Of a stretch of DNA of 64,000 nt, positions 55,837-64,000 are shown piece after piece. This stretch comes from Onishia taeanensis (lineage in GTDB: Bacteria > Pseudomonadota > Gammaproteobacteria > Pseudomonadales > Halomonadaceae), in assembly GCF_003268885.1 (NCBI RefSeq), contig NZ_QLSX01000012.1:57533-121532 (forward strand), written 5' to 3'. Every line of letters begins with the position of its first letter. The stretch's first letter is position 1. A model generated the notes under the pieces. It was not told the origin of the DNA and searched no databases. It worked only from the letters and a program-made list of their open reading frames with translations. Position numbers and translations under genes: made by a program.

Positions 55837-57204
55837 TCAGCGTGAGCCGGCGCTGGCGGGTTGCGCCTTCGGTTTCGGTTCGCGGACCAGGCGCTGCTGC
55901 AGGTCTTCCAGTGAGACGCCCTTGGTTTCGGGCATCAGGAATTTCACGAACAGCACCTGCAGTGCCATCATCACCGCGAAGAAGGCAAACACCGGGCCGC
56001 CGTTGAAGGTGCCGAGTACCCAGGGCATCACCAGGGTGATCAGGGCCGCGCAGATCCAGTGCACGGAGCTGCCGAAGGACTGGCCGCGGGCGCGCACATG
56101 GTTGGGGAAGACCTCGGCGATGAACACCCAGATGATCGCCCCCTGGCTGATCGCGTGAGCGGCGATGAACAGCCCCAGCAGCAGAGGTACTTCGAGTCCG
56201 CCGAGGTTGCCGAGGAAGAAGGCCCGCGAGATCAGCACCAGCGAGACCAGGTAGCCCACCGAGCCGATATACAGCAGGGTACGGCGACCCAGGCGGTCGA
56301 TCAGCGCCATGCCGGCCATGGTGAAGACCAGGTTGACCAGGCCGATGCCGGCAGAGGAGAGCAGGGCGGCGCTGTTGCCGAGTTCGGCGGCTTCAAACAC
56401 CCGTGGGGCATAGTAGATGATGAAGTTGATGCCCGAGAGCTGGTTGAAGAAAGCGATCAGGAAAGCCAGCAGGATCGGCAGGCGGTAGCGGCCGGAGAAA
56501 AAAGGCGCGTGGGCCTTCTGCTCGCTGGTTTCCGCGGCGCGGATGGTGGCGATTTCGCGATCCACATCGGCGTCGGCATCGATCTTTCTCAGCACCTCGC
56601 TTGCGCCCTCAACGTCGTTGCGCTTGAGGATTAGCCAGCGCGGGCTCTTCGGCACTCGGCAGATCATCAGGGTATACAGCAGTGCCGGCACGGCCTCGAT
56701 GCCCAGCATCCAGCGCCAAGCGCCCTCACCCAGCAGCGAGCCCAGCACGAAGTTGGAGACGAAGGCCATCAGGATGCCAAACACGATGTTGAACTGGTAG
56801 AGGCCCACCAGTGCCCCGCGATGCTTGGCCGGTGCGATCTCGGAGATGTAGGTGGGGGCGGCGACCGAGGAAATCCCCACGCCGATGCCGCCGATCAGGC
56901 GGAAGAAGGAGAACCAGTAGGGATCGGTGGACAGCGCCGAGCCGAGCGCCGAGCCCAGATAGAGGATGCCGATCAGCACCAGCGTGGCTCGGCGTCCCAG
57001 CCTGTCGGTGGGCCAGTTACCGCCGATGGCGCCGACCACTGTGCCCCACAGCGCCATCGACATGACCAGCAGGCCATGCTGCAGGTCGCTGAGTCCCCAG
57101 AGGGTCTGAATGGGCTTGTCGGCGCCGGAGATGACGGCGGTATCAAAGCCGAACAGGAAGCCGGCGAGGGCTACCGTGATCGACCACTGAATGATGCGAA
57201 ACAT
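55837..57204 (-). CDS. Sugar:proton symporter, MFS sugar porter family
   Basis: A 455-residue twelve-helix transporter. Sugar-porter signatures: FGFDTAVISGA in helix 1, DRLGRRATL, RxxxG-type IGGIGVGISSVAAPTYISEIAPAKHRGALVGLYQ, NQLSGINFIIYYAP (sugar-binding helix 7), DRLGRRTLL and PETKG near the end. AAGGAG lies eight bases before ATG 57204. Related to XylE/GlcP; the exact sugar is not readable. A perfect palindrome upstream suggests control by a LacI-type repressor encoded elsewhere. Confidence 0.88.
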   Translation of the reverse strand: MFRIIQWSITVALAGFLFGFDTAVISGADKPIQTLWGLSDLQHGLLVMSMALWGTVVGAIGGNWPTDRLGRRATLVLIGILYLGSALGSALSTDPYWFSFFRLIGGIGVGISSVAAPTYISEIAPAKHRGALVGLYQFNIVFGILMAFVSNFVLGSLLGEGAWRWMLGIEAVPALLYTLMICRVPKSPRWLILKRNDVEGASEVLRKIDADADVDREIATIRAAETSEQKAHAPFFSGRYRLPILLAFLIAFFNQLSGINFIIYYAPRVFEAAELGNSAALLSSAGIGLVNLVFTMAGMALIDRLGRRTLLYIGSVGYLVSLVLISRAFFLGNLGGLEVPLLLGLFIAAHAISQGAIIWVFIAEVFPNHVRARGQSFGSSVHWICAALITLVMPWVLGTFNGGPVFAFFAVMMALQVLFVKFLMPETKGVSLEDLQQRLVREPKPKAQPASAGSR

Positions 57205-57263
57205 TCGCTTTCTCCTTGCTGGGCACCTTTCGTCGCTGCTTCTCGTCAGCCTTTGCTTGGCTT

Positions 57264-57298
57264 GCCTCGGGTGAATCGATTCACCTGAGACCCGAGGC
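57264..57298. promoter_or_regulatory. LacI-type operator palindrome inside a larger inverted repeat
   Basis: Perfect 16-bp palindrome GGTGAATCGATTCACC at 57270-57285, enclosed by GCCTCGGGT/ACCCGAGGC arms. A partial second copy (GGTGAATCG) is at 57376-57384. The core TGAATCGATTCA is of the LacI/GalR operator type. It lies 66 bp before the sugar symporter start. Confidence 0.62.
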
Positions 57299-57894
57299 AA
57301 GAGGCCGATGCAAGGTGCTGGACCAAGAGGCCAGGAAAAGCCCGGCGAAAGGTGTAAGGGTGCGTTGTGTGATTAGGTGAATCGTGTCAGCCGAGGATCA
57401 TTACAGCAAGCGGCCTGCAAATCTACCACCCAGGACGCGCTAGACATTGGTCCAAGAGTGGTAGCGCCGGTACCATATTCCCCGCACCCATAGGGCCTTT
57501 CGGACGCCCGCCAGCCGGTTGAAGTCGCATGTTCTCGTCTACTCGTCGCAGGAACGCGGTTTCACGGTTGACACTACCGAGGGCCTATTGGACTCTTGAC
57601 GGTTCCTGATTGCGGGCGCGGACGAATCCGGGCGATCCCCGACCGCCGCGTGAAGGGTAGGTCGCAAGACCTCTACCCGCCGAAGGATTATCCGGGCAAG
57701 GCTACCCGCCTCGCTCGGCCAACGCCCCGACACGGTGAACCGCCGTGATGTGAGTGCAGGCCCTATCCGGGCCGAATGAAGCCAGGGTTTGGCATCAGGT
57801 GCCGGCATCGACCGGCCGCGGCATACCGCCGCACTCGACTTGCGTGCCTCTTTGAGCACGGCAAGGCACTCGAGACCTCCAGGGGAGAAATACA
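57299..57894 (+). other. Long intergenic region with structured leader of ilvIH
   Basis: No convincing gene. It contains a stable hairpin with a GCAA tetraloop (57655-57678, GGGTAGGTC/GACC-TCTACCC) and several smaller GC-rich inverted repeats up to the ilvI start. I looked for a leader peptide rich in Leu, Val or Ile and for T-box features and found none that convince. Confidence 0.4.
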
Positions 57895-59619
57895 GTGGAA
57901 CTGCTTTCCGGCGCCGACATGATCGCCCGCTTCCTTCAGGACGAGGGCGTCGAATACATCTATGGCTATCCCGGCGGAGCGGCGTTGCATATCTATGACG
58001 CCCTGTTCCGTCAGGACAAGGTCAAACACATCCTGGTACGCCACGAGCAGGCCGCGACGCATGCCGCCGACGGCTATGCCCGGGCTTCCGGCAAACCAGG
58101 CACCGTGCTGGTCACCTCGGGTCCCGGCGCGACCAACGCCGTGACCGGCATCGCCACCGCCTATATGGACTCGATCCCGCTAGTAGTGCTGTGCGGGCAG
58201 GTGATGAGCCACTTGATTGGTGATGATGCCTTCCAGGAAACCGACATCATCGGTGTGACCCGTCCGGTGGTGAAGCACAGCTTCTCGATCAGGCACCCGT
58301 CGGAGATTCCCGAGGTGCTGAAGAAGGCGTATTACCTGGCCGCAACTGGTCGCCCCGGGCCGGTGGTGGTGGACATTCCCAAGGACATGACCGCTCCCAC
58401 CGAGCGCTACGAGTACGTCTACCCGAAGAAGGTCAAGCTGCGCTCCTACAACCCGGTCACTCGCGGTCATACCGGCCAGATCAAGAAGGCCGTGGAGCTG
58501 ATGCTCAAGGCCAAGCGCCCAGTGTTCTACACCGGTGGCGGGGTGGTGACTGGTAACGCAAGCGAAGGGCTGACGGATCTGGTCAAGCACCTGGGCTTCC
58601 CGATCACCACCACCCTGATGGGCATCGGCGCCTACCCGCAAAGCGATCGTCAGTGTCTCGGTTGGCTGGGCATGCACGGTTCCTATGAATCGAACATGGC
58701 CATGCACCATGCCGACCTGGTGATCGCCATCGGGGCGCGCTTCGATGACCGAGTGACCAACAACACCTCCAAGTTCTGTCCTACGGCCAAGATCATTCAC
58801 GTCGACATCGATCCCAGTTCGGTATCCAAAACCGTGCGCGCCGACGTGCCGATCGTCGGGCCGGCGGCCAGCGTCATCAATGAGATGATCAGCCTGGTGC
58901 AGGGCAAGGAGGTCAGTCAGCCCGACGCGCTCGCCGAGTGGTGGCAGAAACTCGATGGCTGGCGCGAAGAGCGGGTCGGTAAGCTGTACGAGCCTTCCCA
59001 GGAAGGCGAGCCGCTCAAGCCTCAGGAAGTGATCGAAGCCGTCTGCCGGGTGACTCGCGGTGAGGCCTATGTCACCACCGATGTCGGCCAGCATCAGATG
59101 TTTGCGGCCCAGTACTACAAGTTCGATAAGCCCAATCGCCTCATTACCTCGGGCGGGCTTGGCACCATGGGCTTCGGTTTCCCGGCGGCCATGGGCGTCA
59201 AGAAGAGTTACCCCGATGAGGATGTCGTCTGCATCACCGGTGAGGGCAGCTTCCAGATGATGATGCAGGAGCTCTCGACCTGTAAGCAGTATGGGGTGGG
59301 GGTAAAGATCATCAACCTGAACAACGGCTCGCTGGGCATGGTGCGCCAGTGGCAGGACCTGAACTACAAGTCCCGTCACGCCCAGTCCTACATGGAGTCG
59401 CTGCCGGACTTTCAGATGCTGATCGAGTCGTATGGCTTCACCGCCATCAAGGTGGAACGTCACGAGGATCTCGAACCCGCTCTCGAGCGGGCCTTCGCCG
59501 ACAAGAACGAGCTGGTGTTCCTCGACGTTTACGTCGACCCGCGCGAGCACGTTTATCCGATGCAGGTGCCCCTGGGCTCCATGCGTGACATGCTGCTTTC
59601 GAAGACGGAGCGGACCTGA
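57895..59619 (+). CDS. ilvI: Acetolactate synthase large subunit
   Basis: A 574-residue ThDP/FAD enzyme for the first common step of branched-chain amino acid synthesis. Glu near residue 47 (LVRHEQAATHAADGYARASG) activates ThDP; the ThDP/Mg motif is GEGSFQMMMQELSTCKQYGVGVKIINLNN in the C-terminal third. FAD region SNMAMHHADLVIAIGARFDDRVT. GTG 57895 is the start, with GGGGAG upstream. Stop overlaps the start of the regulatory subunit gene (TGATG). Confidence 0.95.
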   Translation: MELLSGADMIARFLQDEGVEYIYGYPGGAALHIYDALFRQDKVKHILVRHEQAATHAADGYARASGKPGTVLVTSGPGATNAVTGIATAYMDSIPLVVLCGQVMSHLIGDDAFQETDIIGVTRPVVKHSFSIRHPSEIPEVLKKAYYLAATGRPGPVVVDIPKDMTAPTERYEYVYPKKVKLRSYNPVTRGHTGQIKKAVELMLKAKRPVFYTGGGVVTGNASEGLTDLVKHLGFPITTTLMGIGAYPQSDRQCLGWLGMHGSYESNMAMHHADLVIAIGARFDDRVTNNTSKFCPTAKIIHVDIDPSSVSKTVRADVPIVGPAASVINEMISLVQGKEVSQPDALAEWWQKLDGWREERVGKLYEPSQEGEPLKPQEVIEAVCRVTRGEAYVTTDVGQHQMFAAQYYKFDKPNRLITSGGLGTMGFGFPAAMGVKKSYPDEDVVCITGEGSFQMMMQELSTCKQYGVGVKIINLNNGSLGMVRQWQDLNYKSRHAQSYMESLPDFQMLIESYGFTAIKVERHEDLEPALERAFADKNELVFLDVYVDPREHVYPMQVPLGSMRDMLLSKTERT

Positions 59620-60110
59620 TGCGCCATATCATCTCGATCCTGATGGAAAACGAACCCGGCGCCTTGTCTCGTGTGGTGGGGCTGTTTTCGCAGCGCAACT
59701 ACAACATCGAGTCGCTCAACGTCGCGCCGACCGAAGACCCGACGCTGTCGCGCCTGACCGTCACCACCACCGGTGACGATCGGGTGATCGAGCAGATTAC
59801 CAAGCACCTCAACAAGCTGATCGATGTGGTCAAGCTGGTCGACCTGACCGAAGGGCAGCATATCGAGCGTGAGCTGATGCTGGTCAAGGTCAAGGCGCTC
59901 GGTGCGGCCCGTGATGAGGTCAAGCGTACCGCCGATATCTTCCGTGCCCAGGTGGTCGACGTAACGCCGAACCTCTACACGGTGCAGATCACCGGCGATG
60001 CCGGCAAGCTGGATGCCTTCCTCCAGGCCATGGCTCCGGTGGGTATCCTCGAAGTGGCGCGTACCGGCGTCTCGGGTATCGCCCGGGGCGACAAGGTGCT
60101 GAGCCTCTGA
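59619..60110 (+). CDS. ilvH: Acetolactate synthase small (regulatory) subunit
   Basis: A 163-residue protein with an N-terminal ACT domain (MRHIISILMENEPGALSRVVGLFSQRNYNIESL) and the IlvH C-terminal domain (ELMLVKVKA..., VDVTPN). It binds valine for feedback inhibition and is needed for full activity of the large subunit. Translationally coupled to ilvI. Confidence 0.95.
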   Translation: MRHIISILMENEPGALSRVVGLFSQRNYNIESLNVAPTEDPTLSRLTVTTTGDDRVIEQITKHLNKLIDVVKLVDLTEGQHIERELMLVKVKALGAARDEVKRTADIFRAQVVDVTPNLYTVQITGDAGKLDAFLQAMAPVGILEVARTGVSGIARGDKVLSL

Positions 60111-60138
60111 CGTCGTATTGGTTCGACAGCCGGTTCTG

Positions 60139-60167
60139 AAAGCCGCTCTTCGGAGCGGCTTTTTTTG
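60139..60167 (+). terminator. Intrinsic terminator of ilvIH
   Basis: AAAGCCGCTC-TTCG-GAGCGGCTTT hairpin with UUCG loop and long T tract. Confidence 0.9.
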
Positions 60168-60240
60168 TGCCTGGTCGAGATGAGGCGGGCGCTTATCGAA
60201 GTAAGCGAGTTACTTACCAAGGGAAAGGATATGTTGGCGG

Positions 60241-62312
<2,072 letters not shown>

Positions 62313-62315
<3 letters not shown>

Positions 62316-62351
62316 TCGGCAGGTCTGATTGACAGGTCTGATCGACAGACC
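62313..62351. repeat. Three-copy 13-bp tandem repeat at the ilvC stop
   Basis: TGATCGGCAGGTC, TGATTGACAGGTC and TGATCGACAGACC lie head to tail; the first begins at the ilvC stop codon. Confidence 0.85.
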
Positions 62352-62375
62352 TGGTCAAACACGACAGCCGTCATC

Positions 62376-62413
62376 ACAGCGAGGGCGCGGATTTCCGCGC
62401 CCTCGCTGTTTTC
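62376..62413 (+). terminator. Intrinsic terminator of ilvC
   Basis: ACAGCGAGGGCGCGG and CCGCGCCCTCGCTGT form a 15-bp perfect stem followed by TTTT. Confidence 0.9.
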
Positions 62414-62502
62414 GTACATCCAACCGTTACTATCGTTGCCGGAACTAGCATGTAGAATGGCTCTTGTGTCACTGACACATATCCCAGCAACGGAAGACCT
62501 CT

Positions 62503-63333
62503 ATGAGCCAGGATTCGCAAAAGACCGAGCACGAGCACCCCGAACACGACGAGGATGTCACCGCGACGTTCTTGCGCGAGACGGAGGTGGTCGAAGAAGC
62601 GGTCGAGGATGGTAAGAAGATCCGGCGGCGTGGCATCTATCTGCTGCCGAACCTGTTCACCACCTCCGCATTGTTCTCGGGATTCTTCGCCGTGGTTGCC
62701 GGTATCAACGGTGACTTCTCGGCCGCCGCCATTGCGATCTTCATCGCCATGGTGCTCGATGGCCTGGATGGCCGCGTAGCCCGCATGACCAATACTCAGA
62801 GTGCCTTTGGCGCTGAGTACGATAGCCTCGCCGACATGATCTCTTTCGGCATGGCGCCTGCCCTGGTCGCCTTCACCTGGATCCTTCAGGACATCGGCAA
62901 GATCGGCTGGGTGGTGGCCTTTCTGTACGTGGCCTGTGCCGCCCTGCGGCTGGCGCGCTTCAATGTACAGATCGGCTCCACTGACAAGAAGTGGTTTATC
63001 GGCCTGCCCAGTCCTTCTGCTGCTGCCTTGGTGGCCGCGAGTGTCTGGACCTTCCATAGCTTCGATGCCAATGCCTTCGTCTTCAAGCTGCTGATGTTAG
63101 TAGTGGTGGCCGCAGCAGGCGTGCTGATGGTGAGCAACATCCGCTACTACAGCTTCAAGGATGTTGACCTAAAGGGGCCGGTGCCGTTCGTGATGCTGCT
63201 CGCCATCGTGCTGGGCTTCGTGGTGATCTCGGTAGAGCCGTCAGTCATGTTGCTGCTGCTGTTTGCCGCCTATGTCGCCTCGGGGCCGGTGCTTGCCGTG
63301 CTACGCAAGATGAAAAAGCAGCCGGATAGCTGA
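62503..63333 (+). CDS. pssA: CDP-diacylglycerol-serine O-phosphatidyltransferase (type II)
   Basis: A 276-residue membrane enzyme that makes phosphatidylserine, precursor of phosphatidylethanolamine. The CDP-alcohol phosphatidyltransferase motif D-x2-DG-x2-AR-x8-G-x3-D-x3-D is LDGLDGRVAR...FGAEYDSLAD (about 86-112). Seven or eight hydrophobic helices follow an acidic N-terminal tail of about 45 residues. This is the integral-membrane type, unlike E. coli PssA. Often found after ilvC in Pseudomonas and Halomonas-like genomes. Confidence 0.93.
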   Translation: MSQDSQKTEHEHPEHDEDVTATFLRETEVVEEAVEDGKKIRRRGIYLLPNLFTTSALFSGFFAVVAGINGDFSAAAIAIFIAMVLDGLDGRVARMTNTQSAFGAEYDSLADMISFGMAPALVAFTWILQDIGKIGWVVAFLYVACAALRLARFNVQIGSTDKKWFIGLPSPSAAALVAASVWTFHSFDANAFVFKLLMLVVVAAAGVLMVSNIRYYSFKDVDLKGPVPFVMLLAIVLGFVVISVEPSVMLLLLFAAYVASGPVLAVLRKMKKQPDS

Positions 63334-63376
63334 CTCGCTGGTGCCATGCCCCGACAGGCTGTACTACCCGCTCTGA

Positions 63377-63400
63377 AACGCCCGCCCTTGTGCGGGCGTT
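63377..63400 (+). terminator. Hairpin after pssA
   Basis: AACGCCCGC-CCTTGT-GCGGGCGTT stem; no good T tract, so a weak terminator at most. Confidence 0.55.
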
Positions 63401-63420
63401 GTCGTGTCTGGCTCCTCGGT

Positions 63421-63429
63421 TTATCCACA
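63421..63429 (+). promoter_or_regulatory. Consensus DnaA box
   Basis: TTATCCACA, a perfect consensus DnaA box; a related ATCCACAAC is at 63450. Another perfect copy is at 2925-2933. None is in an origin-like cluster. Confidence 0.4.
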
Positions 63430-63618
63430 CCCGGTCAGTCGCCTTCATCCATCCACAACCTTGTCGTCACCTTTTTGCAAGAAAGGGGTTGTGTGGGTCC
63501 GCGATAATCCGTAAAGTACGCATCCGCTGCCGCCGACGAGCAAACGTCGGAAGCGGTGTAGGGTGTTGGAAGCACTTGTTTTGGTTAAAGTTTTTCGATC
63601 AGGCTTGATCGACAGGCA

Positions 63619-63646
63619 TTGACAGAACAGCCGGAAACGGTAGAAT
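63619..63646 (+). promoter_or_regulatory. Ribosomal RNA operon promoter P1
   Basis: TTGACA (63619-63624), 16-base spacer, TAGAAT (63641-63646), followed by a GC-containing discriminator. The upstream 63575-63600 stretch is A/T-rich like an UP element. Confidence 0.82.
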
Positions 63647-63720
63647 GCTCTTCCACTCGATCGGCGCTCAACTCGCCGCTGGTTCACTCGGTCATCTAGA
63701 GTGAGCAATAACAGCAAGGG

Positions 63721-63748
63721 TTGACATTCACTGCCGATTCAGTAGAAT
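63721..63748 (+). promoter_or_regulatory. Ribosomal RNA operon promoter P2
   Basis: TTGACA (63721-63726), 16-base spacer, TAGAAT (63743-63748), the same boxes and spacing as P1, 102 bp downstream. Initiation would give the rrn leader. Confidence 0.85.
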
Positions 63749-63820
63749 ACGCCTTCCTCGCAGGGCGCCGGCCGAACGGCCAGGCAGATGCGAGATGCTC
63801 CCCTCTTAAGAGATCGGAGC

Positions 63821-63833
63821 TGCTCTTTAACAA
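63821..63833 (+). promoter_or_regulatory. rrn leader boxA antitermination element
   Basis: TGCTCTTTAACAA matches the boxA core used by the Nus/SuhB antitermination complex in ribosomal RNA operons. Confidence 0.85.
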
Positions 63834-64000
63834 TCGATCAGATAATTCATGTGGGCGCTTGTCGATGAAGGGGTGATCAGTCACCGATACTTCAAGGCAA
63901 GCGACTCGTCAAAGCAAGCCATATCGGCTTCGTTTTTTGAGACGTTTGAACCTTGAGCCAAGTTTGGTCTGCTTCTTTCTTCGGAAAGGTAAGACCGTAT
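63834..64000 (+). other. Ribosomal RNA operon leader, 16S gene not yet reached
   Basis: Leader DNA after boxA. No 16S start motif (AGAGTTTGAT) is present, so the mature 16S sequence begins beyond the window. The short minus-strand open frames here are not genes. Confidence 0.7.

Overview
The window is a 64 kb piece of a high-GC gammaproteobacterial chromosome. The gene set and neighbourhoods (rapA, bamD/rluD/pgeF/clpB, ribF-ileS-lspA-fkpB-ispH followed by a type IV minor-pilin cluster and thiO, rplU-rpmA-obgE-proB, ilvIH/ilvY/ilvC/pssA) are those of the Halomonas/Pseudomonas side of the Gammaproteobacteria. I infer Halomonadaceae. No plasmid, prophage, insertion sequence, integrase or CRISPR array was seen. 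The only complete RNA gene is one tRNA-Pro. The right end stops inside the leader of a ribosomal RNA operon whose 16S gene lies just outside.

Layout. 1-6.8 kb: start of rapA, a membrane-anchored TlpA-like thioredoxin, a YceB-like lipoprotein, small unknown genes, an aldo/keto reductase (dkgB) and a DJ-1/PfpI protein. 6.9-16.3 kb: a six-gene minus-strand operon (guanidinobutyrase, YjiH-type membrane protein, 2-ketoarginine decarboxylase, NCS1-type permease, metallo-beta-lactamase-fold hydrolase, aldehyde dehydrogenase). It reads as a route from 5-guanidino-2-oxopentanoate through 4-guanidinobutyraldehyde and 4-guanidinobutyrate to GABA and urea. A divergent PAS/AAA+ sigma-54 activator adjoins it, and the intergenic region carries a sigma-54 promoter plus two phased palindromes. 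16.3-18.6 kb: a proline-racemase-family protein lacking both catalytic cysteines, coupled to an MDR oxidoreductase. 18.8-27.9 kb: a GntR-led catabolic operon (family III CoA-transferase, TRAP transporter, aconitase-like hydro-lyase, HMG-CoA-lyase-like enzyme, MFS transporter) for an unidentified carboxylic acid. 28-29.1 kb: a decayed stretch with at least two broken gene remnants, ending at tRNA-Pro.

29.3-42.2 kb is housekeeping: ispB divergent from rplU-rpmA, obgE, proB, rpsT, murJ, ribF, ileS, lspA, fkpB and ispH. 42.3-46.6 kb is an AT-richer minor-pilin/pseudopilin cluster whose PilX-type protein has a very large repetitive C-terminal region; no pilY1 is present. 46.7-55.7 kb holds thiO, nadE, bamD, rluD, pgeF and clpB (with a heat-shock promoter). 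55.8-63.3 kb holds a sugar symporter, ilvIH, ilvY, ilvC and pssA. 63.4-64 kb holds two nearly identical rrn promoters and a boxA element.

Two signals recur: intergenic DNA is rich in short perfect or near-perfect tandem duplications (13-19 bp units, up to six copies), and the two catabolic clusters contain family members with altered catalytic residues. All functional calls rest on motif recognition by eye; no database search was run.
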